Below, piece by piece: positions 1-6,985 of a stretch of DNA of 46,251 bases (position 1 is the stretch's first letter; each line of letters begins with the position of its first letter). A model generated the notes under the pieces. It saw only the letters and a list, made by a program, of their open reading frames with translations. It did not search any database and was not told the origin of the DNA. Position numbers and translations under genes: made by a program. Source of the DNA: Bacteroidales bacterium (lineage in GTDB: Bacteria; Bacteroidota; Bacteroidia; Bacteroidales; ML635J-15); contig JAFZWY010000014.1 of NCBI GenBank assembly GCA_017617125.1, forward strand, positions 1 to 46,251, in the 5' to 3' direction.

Positions 1-1
1 A

Positions 2-895
2 CATGTAAAACTTTCGATTCCGCAAGGTAAAAAGTGCGAGCACCTTATTATTAATGGTGTTGAATGCGAACCTTACCTTACTGCCGACCACAGACTTATG
101 CTCGAACATACCGAGGAAATAATGGTTGGTTGCAAGATTATACAGAAAGCTACTGGAGCAGAGAAGGTTATCATCGGTATCGAAAACAACAAGCCGGATG
201 CAATCGCAAAGATGACCGAAGCTGCAAAGAAGTATGGAATCACCGTTATGCCTTTGAAGGTTAAATATCCGCAAGGTGGTGAAAAACAGCTCATCAAGGC
301 TACCGTAAATCGCGAAATTCCTGCTCCTCCAGCATTGCCTATTGATGTTGGCTGCGTAGTTCAGAATGTTGGTTCTACCTTCGCAATTTACGAGGCAGTA
401 CAGAAGAACAAACCTTTGTTTGAGCGTGTTGTAACTGTAACTGGTAAGTCGGTTAAGTCGCCGAAGAACATACTTGCAAGAGTTGGTACTCCATTGAGCC
501 ACCTCATTGCAGCAGTTGGCGGTTTGCCCGAAGACACCGGCAAGGTAGTAAACGGCGGACCTATGATGGGTAAGGCTGTGAAGTCACTCGAAGTTCCTGT
601 AACAAAGGGTACATCAGGCGTTTTGATGTTCAAGGAGAGCGAAAGCGTTCGTATGGAAGAAAATGCATGTATTCGTTGCGGAAAGTGCGTAAGCGCTTGC
701 TGCATGGGACTTGAACCATACTTGCTCAAGAACCTTGCTAAGATTCGCGACTTCGATGCCTTGAAGGAAGAAAGAGTACTCGACTGCATCGAATGCGGTT
801 CGTGTAGCTTCACCTGCCCAGCAGGAATTCCTATTACCGACTACATACGCTACGGTAAAGCGACAGTAACAAAAATTTTAAGGTCTAAAAAATAG
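2..895 (+). CDS. rnfC: RnfC, electron transport complex subunit C (5' end missing)
   Basis: The reading frame is open from base 2, so the gene begins outside the window; the first in-frame ATG (98) is internal, because the residues before it (NGVECEPYLTADHRLM) are conserved RnfC core. RnfC is the peripheral NADH-side subunit of the Rnf complex, which couples electron flow between NAD and ferredoxin to Na+ or H+ movement across the inner membrane. Two 4Fe-4S cluster motifs are visible near the C terminus: CIRCGKCVSACC around 660-710 and CIECGSCSFTCP around 789-824. The first has Cys where the family normally has Pro after the fourth cysteine. The ferredoxin-like and SLBB regions lie before it. 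RnfD starts 8 bp after the stop. RnfB is expected just upstream, which would give the Bacteroidetes order B-C-D-G-E-A. The protein lacks the long repetitive C-terminal tail of enterobacterial RsxC. Confidence 0.96.
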   Translation, partial: HVKLSIPQGKKCEHLIINGVECEPYLTADHRLMLEHTEEIMVGCKIIQKATGAEKVIIGIENNKPDAIAKMTEAAKKYGITVMPLKVKYPQGGEKQLIKATVNREIPAPPALPIDVGCVVQNVGSTFAIYEAVQKNKPLFERVVTVTGKSVKSPKNILARVGTPLSHLIAAVGGLPEDTGKVVNGGPMMGKAVKSLEVPVTKGTSGVLMFKESESVRMEENACIRCGKCVSACCMGLEPYLLKNLAKIRDFDALKEERVLDCIECGSCSFTCPAGIPITDYIRYGKATVTKILRSKK

Positions 896-903
896 TAACA
901 GCT

Positions 904-1899
904 ATGGCAGATAATAGATTAGCAATCGCAATGTCACCGCACGTTCACAGCAACGAATCGGTGAAAAAGATAATGTACAGCGTGGTAATTGCGCTGTTAC
1001 CAGCCTTCTGCGTATCGGTTTACTTCTTCGGACTAAATGCTATCAGAGTGACTCTCATCTCGATAGTTGCATGTATGGCCGTTGAATGGCTGATCCAGAA
1101 GTTCCTCTTGAAAGGAAAAACCACTATATGCGACGGTTCGGCAATCGTAACTGGTATGCTTTTGGCATTCAACGTTCCGGCAAACCTCGACTGGTGGATT
1201 ATAGTAATTGGAGCAATCGTTGCAATAGGCATCGCAAAGATGACCTTCGGCGGACTTGGAAACAACCCGTTCAACCCAGCAATCGTTGGTCGTGTGTTCC
1301 TGCTCATTTCGTTCCCGTCGCAGATGACCACTTGGCCTACTCCAGAACCAATATGGGACATCAAGGCTCTCGATGCAGTAACAGGTCCTACTCCACTGGG
1401 ACTTCTCAACGAAGGACAGATGGTTGACCCGAACTACATGGAAATGTTTGTCGGCAACATGGGCGGTTCGCTCGGCGAAATGTCGGCAATAGCATTGATC
1501 CTTGGTGGTATCTTCCTACTTATCCGGAAGGTCATAACCTGGCATATTCCAGTAGCAGTTCTCGGAACTATGGCAGCATTCTCGGCAATCCTCTGGGGCG
1601 TTGACCCGACCAAGTACGCCGACCCGCTGTTCCATATCCTCGCTGGTGGTGCTCTCCTCGGTGCTATCTACATGGCAACCGATATGGTAACTTCGCCAAT
1701 GACTGGCAAGGGAATGTTGGTTTACGGTGTTGGTATCGGTATCATCACCATTTTGATTAGAACTTGGGGCGCATATCCGGAAGGTATGTCGTTTGCAATT
1801 CTTATTATGAACGCACTTGTTCCGCTGATTAACAACTGGTGCAAGCCGAAGCGTTTCGGCGAGGTTGTAAAACCGCCAAAGGAAGAGGTAAAGAAATAA
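904..1899 (+). CDS. rnfD: RnfD, membrane subunit with covalent FMN
   Basis: 331-residue polytopic inner-membrane protein of the NqrB/RnfD family, the usual length for RnfD. It carries an FMN linked by phosphoester to a threonine in the Rnf complex. The flavinylation site is recognisable as DAVTGPTPL, with the acceptor expected at Thr163; the family consensus is [S/T]GAT, so this copy has Pro in place of Ala. The segment GLGNNPFNPAIVGRVFLL is a typical conserved loop of the family. The ATG at 904 follows the rnfC stop closely and rnfG begins 25 bp after this stop, so the genes are one transcript. The C terminus is a short Lys-rich cytoplasmic tail. Confidence 0.96.
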   Translation: MADNRLAIAMSPHVHSNESVKKIMYSVVIALLPAFCVSVYFFGLNAIRVTLISIVACMAVEWLIQKFLLKGKTTICDGSAIVTGMLLAFNVPANLDWWIIVIGAIVAIGIAKMTFGGLGNNPFNPAIVGRVFLLISFPSQMTTWPTPEPIWDIKALDAVTGPTPLGLLNEGQMVDPNYMEMFVGNMGGSLGEMSAIALILGGIFLLIRKVITWHIPVAVLGTMAAFSAILWGVDPTKYADPLFHILAGGALLGAIYMATDMVTSPMTGKGMLVYGVGIGIITILIRTWGAYPEGMSFAILIMNALVPLINNWCKPKRFGEVVKPPKEEVKK

Positions 1900-1924
1900 T
1901 TGTGGAACCTAAAAAAGAATTATC

Positions 1925-2587
1925 ATGGCAAAGAAACAAAGTTCTTTAATAAATATGGTGCTCACGCTGTTCGTGATTACAGTAGTGGCAGCCGTGGCTC
2001 TCGGTTTCGTATATTACTTTACCCAGGAGCCTATTGCACAGGTGAAAGAAAAGAAGTTGAACGAAGGTCTTATGAAGGTGCTCCCTGCATTCGACCATCA
2101 GGTAGCCGAAGAAGTTGAAGGCGTTCCTACCTACAAGGCATTCGACGCTAACGAACAGCTAGTTGGAACAGCTGTCGAGGTTGTTACCGACAAGGGTTTC
2201 GGCGGCGATGTAAAGGTTCTGGTCGGTTTCGATACCGAAGGCAAGATTTTCGGATACACCGTTCTGGAACATAAGGAAACCGCTGGTCTTGGTTCGAAGA
2301 TGGGCGACTGGTTCCAGGAAGGCGGAAAAGGCAATGTAATCGGCAAAGACCTTTCTACCCCAGCAAAGGTTAGCAAGGACGGTGGCGATGTTGACGCTAT
2401 CACAGCAGCAACAATCTCGTCGCGTGCTTTCTGCGATGCTCTCAACAAGGCTTACGCAACCTACACAGCTTCTCAATCGTCAAACACAGCAACCGAAGCA
2501 CAACCTGCAGCAGAAGAGGCAAAGGCTGAAGCAACTGCAGAACCAACCGAAGTTGCAGAAAATGAAGGAGGACAGGACAATGAATAA
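1925..2587 (+). CDS. rnfG: RnfG, FMN-binding subunit
   Basis: 220 residues: one N-terminal transmembrane helix (about 10-32), then a periplasmic FMN-binding domain of the NqrC/RnfG type, and a low-complexity Ala/Glu/Thr tail from about residue 185. The flavin acceptor is expected at Thr163 in DAITAATISSR; the second position of the [S/T]GAT motif is Ala here rather than Gly. GGDVKVLVGFD and GLGSKMGDWF match conserved FMN-domain stretches. The stop codon overlaps the first codons of rnfE by 8 bp, which implies translational coupling. The acidic tail is longer than I would expect for the family and has no obvious partner domain. Confidence 0.95.
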   Translation: MAKKQSSLINMVLTLFVITVVAAVALGFVYYFTQEPIAQVKEKKLNEGLMKVLPAFDHQVAEEVEGVPTYKAFDANEQLVGTAVEVVTDKGFGGDVKVLVGFDTEGKIFGYTVLEHKETAGLGSKMGDWFQEGGKGNVIGKDLSTPAKVSKDGGDVDAITAATISSRAFCDALNKAYATYTASQSSNTATEAQPAAEEAKAEATAEPTEVAENEGGQDNE

Positions 2588-3158
2588 CTGGAAGAATTTC
2601 ACAAAGGGTTTCATAAAGGAGAACCCCGTATTGGTAATGTTGCTCGGTTGCTGCCCGACACTGGGAACCACCACATCGGCAATCAACGGCTTGAGCATGG
2701 GTCTTGCGACGACATTCGTCCTCGTATGCTCCAACATAGTAATATCGCTAATCAAGAACCTTATCCCCGACAAGGTGCGTATTCCATCGTACATTGTTGT
2801 AATCGCATCGTTCGTAACAGTAATCGACCTGCTTATGCAGGCTTACTTGCCAGGCATTTACGAAACATTGGGCTTGTTCATTCCGCTTATCGTTGTAAAC
2901 TGCATAGTTCTCGGTCGTGCCGAGGCGTTTGCATCGAAGAACGGCGTTTGGGCATCCTGCGTCGATGGTTTGGGAATGGGCTTGGGCTACGCACTTGCAC
3001 TTATGATTCTGGGTGCTGTTCGCGAAGTTCTCGGTAGCTTGTCAATCTTCGGATGGCAGTTCATTCAGGCCGACGGAATCCTCGTATTCGTGCTTGCTCC
3101 GGGTGCATTCTTCGGATTGGCATATTTTATAGCAGTAGTAAGAAGGTTTAACAAATAA
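2580..3158 (+). CDS. rnfE: RnfE, integral membrane subunit
   Basis: 192 residues when read from the ATG at 2580 (MNNWKNFTKGFIKENPVLV), a start that matches the conserved N terminus of RnfE/NqrD; a longer in-frame start at 2382 would add a Gln-rich stretch that is only rnfG read in another frame. Six hydrophobic helices are seen, with LGCCPTLGTTTSAING after the first amphipathic segment, holding the Cys that helps bind the intramembrane 2Fe-2S cluster shared by RnfA and RnfE. It overlaps the rnfG end by 8 bp and precedes rnfA by 11 bp. Confidence 0.95.
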   Translation: MNNWKNFTKGFIKENPVLVMLLGCCPTLGTTTSAINGLSMGLATTFVLVCSNIVISLIKNLIPDKVRIPSYIVVIASFVTVIDLLMQAYLPGIYETLGLFIPLIVVNCIVLGRAEAFASKNGVWASCVDGLGMGLGYALALMILGAVREVLGSLSIFGWQFIQADGILVFVLAPGAFFGLAYFIAVVRRFNK

Positions 3159-3169
3159 AATTTACGACT

Positions 3170-3766
3170 ATGGCATACATACTCATTATAATATCGGCAA
3201 TGCTCGTAAATAACATCGTGCTTGCCCAGTTTCTCGGAATATGCCCGTTCCTTGGCGTATCGGGAAAGGTTAAGACGGCAGTAGGAATGGGAAGCGCAGT
3301 CCTGTTCGTAATGACTCTTGCAACCATTGTGACATGGCTCGTGCAGACCTACATCCTCAATCCGTTGGGAATTCAGTTTATGCAGACAGTTGCATTCATC
3401 CTCATTATCGCTGCACTCGTACAGATGGTCGAGATTATCCTCAAGAAGATAAGCCCGTCGCTGTATCAGGCACTCGGTATTTTCCTTCCGCTTATCACCA
3501 CCAACTGTGCAATACTTGGTGTTGCAATATTGGTTGGCAACGGAACATACAACTCGATGGGACTCGATGCAACTTCGCTTTTGCCAGCAATAGTATTCGC
3601 AATAGGTACCGCATTAGGTTTCATGCTTGCACTTGTGATTTTCGCAGGTATCCGCGAACATCTGGCAAAGCTCCCTATTCCAGAAGGTATGAAGGGCGTT
3701 CCAGCAGCTCTTGTAGTTGCCGGTATCCTTGCTCTTGCTTTCATGGGATTCTCAGGACTTGTATAA
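3170..3766 (+). CDS. rnfA: RnfA, integral membrane subunit
   Basis: 198 residues, about six transmembrane helices, homologous in fold to RnfE with inverted topology. The N-terminal stretch AMLVNNIVLAQFLGICPFLG is the family hallmark and contains the Cys expected to ligate the intramembrane iron-sulfur cluster; TTNCAILG in the second half supplies the matching Cys. It is the last gene of the rnf operon, since a strong hairpin terminator begins about 20 bp after its stop. Gene order C-D-G-E-A with A at the end differs from the enterobacterial A-B-C-D-G-E. Confidence 0.96.
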   Translation: MAYILIIISAMLVNNIVLAQFLGICPFLGVSGKVKTAVGMGSAVLFVMTLATIVTWLVQTYILNPLGIQFMQTVAFILIIAALVQMVEIILKKISPSLYQALGIFLPLITTNCAILGVAILVGNGTYNSMGLDATSLLPAIVFAIGTALGFMLALVIFAGIREHLAKLPIPEGMKGVPAALVVAGILALAFMGFSGLV

Positions 3767-3786
3767 AGTTTTGTTTTCATAATGCA

Positions 3787-3822
3787 GCTGCGCGGTGCAA
3801 TTTGTACCGCGCAGTTTTTTTA
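3787..3822 (+). terminator. Rho-independent terminator of the rnf operon
   Basis: Stem CTGCGCGGT (3788-3796) pairs perfectly with ACCGCGCAG (3806-3814), the inner part can extend through GTGCA/TGTAC with one G-U pair, and seven T follow. It stands 20 bp after the rnfA stop. Confidence 0.93.
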
Positions 3823-3846
3823 TTAGATGCGAATTTGTATCTAAAC

Positions 3847-3874
3847 AAAAAAAGACCCCATCGGAGTCTTTTTT
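3847..3874. terminator. Bidirectional hairpin terminator
   Basis: A-run, then GACcCC-ATC-GGaGTC with one mismatch, then six T. Read on either strand it is a hairpin followed by T, so it could act as back-up for rnf readthrough or end a minus-strand transcript. Confidence 0.7.
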
Positions 3875-3922
3875 GTTATTTTAATGTTGAACTATACGTT
3901 CGCCCTTTATTAAAGGAGGAAT
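3847..3922 (-). ncRNA. Possible small RNA of about 75 nt
   Basis: On the minus strand a promoter-like TAACTTTG (3929-3936) would start transcription near 3922. The transcript would contain a CCTTTATTAAAGG palindrome (3904-3916) and end at the bidirectional hairpin 3847-3874, whose A-run reads as the T-run on this strand. The only reason to suspect a gene is that this second terminator is not needed by either flanking operon. No known RNA family is recognised. Confidence 0.22.
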
Positions 3923-4296
3923 CGGATACAAAGTTATATCTTTTTTGACATATACAAGCGTAAAAATGACGTTGTTTCTTTAAAAGCTAGCCTTAGTCGG
4001 TGCTTTTTACATGAAATGTATAAATTTATTTTGTGTTGAAATTTTATATATGTCCACATATTGGCTATTTCCTATAAAAATAGAAAATTTTTAAAAATTG
4101 CCTGCAAAATGTTGTATACCAACGATTTGAATTGTGAAAATTTTTTGTTGTATCGTAATAATATTTCGGAAATGTACAGCACTGATAAAAATCAATGGTT
4201 TGATAATTAACATGTTACTCAAATGATAACTTTGAGGCTAGATTTATGCTTTCATCCTCAAAACGTCAGATTTGCAAGATTTTCGGTAGAATGCAG

Positions 4297-4326
4297 AAAA
4301 AAAAATGCTGCGCTTTTGCGCAGCAT
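4297..4326 (-). terminator. Terminator of the PorE-like gene
   Basis: ATGCTGCGC (4305-4313) and GCGCAGCAT (4318-4326) form a perfect 9-bp stem with a TTTT loop; the run of A at 4297-4305 is the T-tract on the minus strand. It lies 24 bp past the stop of the gene at 4350. Confidence 0.92.
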
Positions 4327-4349
4327 CTATATGGAATAAGTATGGTCTA

Positions 4350-6920
4350 TTAATACCAGGATTCAAGTATTATTGCAGAAGAACGATACTGTTCGTCAAG
4401 ATTATCCAAAACCTGCTTAGCTTCGTCGTAAGTAGAGAAGTTTCCAATATAATACTTATATATTCCATTGATTTCGCGAACCTTTAGATTTGGAATTCCA
4501 AAGCTGTTTACAGGCTTAGGTGTTACCAATGCGAATACCTGTACCCTATATACCTTGGTTTTGTTAGCAGTATTAGCTGCTTTACCAATATTATCCGGCT
4601 TGCCGTCGTCAACTATGTTTGCTTCTGCAATTTTCAAATATGCTTCGCTACCCTGGATTAGCACTCTGAAATCAACACGTCTGTTGTATTTTCTCAAAGA
4701 ACTTCTGTTGTTATTTGCAATTGGCTTAGATTCACCATACTTGACAACTTCAACCTTATCCTGTTTTACGCCCTTAGCAACAAGGTAATCCTTTACTGCC
4801 ATTGCACGGCGACCCGAAAGTAAGAAGTTGTATTCGTCGGTACCTGTATAGTCGCAGTGTCCGCCAACTTCAATCTTGGCGCCAGGATTGTCGGTCATAA
4901 ATGCAGCCAACTTATTGAGTATTTCTTCGTATTCCGACTTAATGTTATATTTGTCGAAATCGAAATATACATTGCCTATTTCAACCGTATCCATGATTTG
5001 TTCTACTGGATTGTCAACAATAAGTTCCGGTTCGTACAGAACGGTTACATTATAGAGGTTTCTTTCCATAGGCCTCTCGTTGTACGACATATCGGTAGGC
5101 TTTACAGACTTCGACAAATAGTCAACAACTCTCTTCATCTGTGGAGAGTTTGCTGCTATCTGATTCTCGTCGAATTCGAAGTTTATGCAAAGAACCCTCG
5201 ACTCTTCATTGAGTTCGTCGGCAGTCTTGCGCACCTTATTAAGTACTGATATTGCATCGGCAGTAAGCTCGTTATTGCCGTAAAGGGTAATAGATGCGTC
5301 GTGAATAAGCAGCGGAAGGATAACATCATCTAACTGTACAGGATTACCGCTTTCCCTAAAGCTTGTAACTTCCTCGTCGACCGGAGTCTTCTGCATGTCG
5401 CTTAACTTTTCGCCATTCTTCGAGTATGTGAGGCTATAATCGTTGCTTGGCAGCAAATAGCATGTATAATTGCCTAGGCTGTCGAGCTTATACGATCCGA
5501 GGTCGGCGCCATTGGTATTGTTCTTTACCCATACAAGCACACCCTTAGGAATTGCATTGTCGGCATATTTTACAGAACCACGGTAGACTATCATGTTGCT
5601 TTCCTCTGTCTTGTCCTGAATTACGTACAAGTCGTATTCGCCGTATGAATCGGCGCGAACACCTGCCACATATGCGGTCTTGCCGTCGCAGCTCAGCGAA
5701 TAGCATATATCGTTGTCGGGAGTGTTGATAGGGCTACACATGTTTTCGGCAGGGCTGAAGGTTCCGTCCTCGTTTATGCGAGAGAAAAATACATCGTATC
5801 CACCAACACTTTCGTGACCCTTTGAGTTGAAATACAAAACCGATCCGTTGGGGTGGACGAAAGGATATTCCTCGTCTCTTGGCGTATTAACTTCGGCGGG
5901 AAGAACTTTGGGTTCCGACCATTGCCCGTTAGGCAATTTTTTCATGACGTATATGTCGAGACCTCCAAATCCACCTGGACGGTCGCTGGTGAAGTACATG
6001 CTGCCTCCGTCGGGAGATATTGTCACATGCGATTCTCTGTATTTGGTATTTATGGTTGCACTAAGATTGCTTGGTTTTCCCCACGAGCCGTTACGTCCTT
6101 TTTCTACGACATACAGGTTACCCTGCAACGATGTACCTGATCTGAAGAAATACAGTTCCTTTCCGTCGGGCGAAAGAGCCACAACCGACTCGTTGCTTCC
6201 CTTGGTGTTGATACCTACCGGCAACATCTCGGGCGCGCGCCATTTGCCGTCGTCGTCCTTTGTGGTCACATAAATATTCTCGTATCCTTCCGATCCAAGC
6301 GAATTAGGACGTTTCGAGGTAAAATACAAGGTTCGGCCGTCGCACGAAATAATTGGTGAGTGGTCGGAATATTCCGAATTGACCACATCGCCAATATTTT
6401 CGACTTCCATCTTCAAGCACGACTTGCGGGTAGAAATGTTCTTGGCATTAACTGTGATTTCCATTTCTTCGTCTATCAGTTCTACCAGTTTATCCCTGCC
6501 ATTTTCCTGGGCTAACTTCTTTGCCTTAGTAAGCATCTCGGTGCTTTCGTCGTATTTCCCCAGCATACGAAGAACCGATCCAAGATGGTAATAGCAGTCG
6601 ATTGGTGCTGTACGTTCCTTGTGTTCACCTCTTTTATATTTTGGATTTACATAGTCCAGAGCCTTGCGCAAATAAAGTTCCGACATTTCTCGGTCCTTTG
6701 AAGTATTTTTGCAGCACACTCCAATGTTGTACCATACATTTGGATTGTTTGGATCCTTGTCCTCGGCAAGACGCCACATCTTAAGGGCTTCTTCGAAGTT
6801 GTCCTCGTACATGAAAGCTTGAGCATCGTAAAAGTTGCTCACGAAAGCCTTGCTTGGCTTCTGCGAGTAGCATGCTGCAAACATCGCCGCAAATAAAATA
6901 AGTAGTAATAGTTTTTTCAT
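4350..6920 (-). CDS. PorE-like OmpA-family lipoprotein: TPR, PD40 propeller, CRD-like, OmpA, SPOR
   Basis: 856 residues. Signal peptide with lipobox FAAC (Cys17) predicts an outer-membrane lipoprotein. Domains in order: TPR helices (about 35-150), PD40/WD40-like beta-propeller with repeated SPDGxxLYF blades (about 165-420), a carboxypeptidase-regulatory-like beta-sandwich (about 440-500), a degenerate OmpA-like segment (about 540-630), a complete OmpA peptidoglycan-binding domain (about 645-755, with GGHCDYTGT and LSGRRAMAV), and a C-terminal SPOR-like domain (YRVQVFAL to the end, about 785-856). The TPR-propeller-CRD-OmpA layout is that of PorE (PG1058) of the type IX secretion system, which anchors the machine to peptidoglycan. 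The SPOR domain, which binds denuded glycan, is an addition to that layout. No other certain T9SS gene lies in the window, so the role stays an inference. It may be cotranscribed with dxs, 65 bp upstream, as I see no promoter between. Confidence 0.85.
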   Translation of the reverse strand: MKKLLLLILFAAMFAACYSQKPSKAFVSNFYDAQAFMYEDNFEEALKMWRLAEDKDPNNPNVWYNIGVCCKNTSKDREMSELYLRKALDYVNPKYKRGEHKERTAPIDCYYHLGSVLRMLGKYDESTEMLTKAKKLAQENGRDKLVELIDEEMEITVNAKNISTRKSCLKMEVENIGDVVNSEYSDHSPIISCDGRTLYFTSKRPNSLGSEGYENIYVTTKDDDGKWRAPEMLPVGINTKGSNESVVALSPDGKELYFFRSGTSLQGNLYVVEKGRNGSWGKPSNLSATINTKYRESHVTISPDGGSMYFTSDRPGGFGGLDIYVMKKLPNGQWSEPKVLPAEVNTPRDEEYPFVHPNGSVLYFNSKGHESVGGYDVFFSRINEDGTFSPAENMCSPINTPDNDICYSLSCDGKTAYVAGVRADSYGEYDLYVIQDKTEESNMIVYRGSVKYADNAIPKGVLVWVKNNTNGADLGSYKLDSLGNYTCYLLPSNDYSLTYSKNGEKLSDMQKTPVDEEVTSFRESGNPVQLDDVILPLLIHDASITLYGNNELTADAISVLNKVRKTADELNEESRVLCINFEFDENQIAANSPQMKRVVDYLSKSVKPTDMSYNERPMERNLYNVTVLYEPELIVDNPVEQIMDTVEIGNVYFDFDKYNIKSEYEEILNKLAAFMTDNPGAKIEVGGHCDYTGTDEYNFLLSGRRAMAVKDYLVAKGVKQDKVEVVKYGESKPIANNNRSSLRKYNRRVDFRVLIQGSEAYLKIAEANIVDDGKPDNIGKAANTANKTKVYRVQVFALVTPKPVNSFGIPNLKVREINGIYKYYIGNFSTYDEAKQVLDNLDEQYRSSAIILESWY

Positions 6921-6985
6921 ATTTTAACAATTATAAACATATAACAAATAGTTTTTTCGTCTTTTATTTTCTATCACTTTCATTT

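Larger units (their letters stand above)
3767..4349. other. Convergent intergenic region, AT-rich, no protein gene
   Basis: A 583-bp gap between the convergent rnf operon and the PorE-like gene. It holds the rnf terminator (3787-3822), a bidirectional terminator (3847-3874) and the terminator of the minus-strand gene (4297-4326). A weak hairpin AAAAGC/GCTTTT lies at 3982-4007. The segment CTCAAA (4218-4223), TTTGAGG (4231-4237), CCTCAAA (4256-4262) could form two mutually exclusive hairpins. No open frame longer than about 60 codons without overlap to these elements is convincing. The middle part (about 4010-4210) is simply AT-rich and I see nothing in it. Confidence 0.6.

Noticed and set aside
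2382..2579. N-terminal extension of rnfE to an upstream ATG
   Set aside because: The added residues are rnfG read in another frame (Gln/Leu-rich); the conserved RnfE N terminus begins at 2580.
3911..3921. AAAGGAGGAAT as a Shine-Dalgarno site for a hidden gene
   Set aside because: No credible frame follows within a suitable distance, and this phylum rarely uses such sites; the bases also form one arm of a small palindrome.
4218..4262. Competing hairpins CTCAAA/TTTGAG and TTTGAGG/CCTCAAA as a riboswitch-like switch
   Set aside because: Lies in an AT-rich convergent gap without promoter on the plus strand and beyond the terminator of the minus-strand gene.
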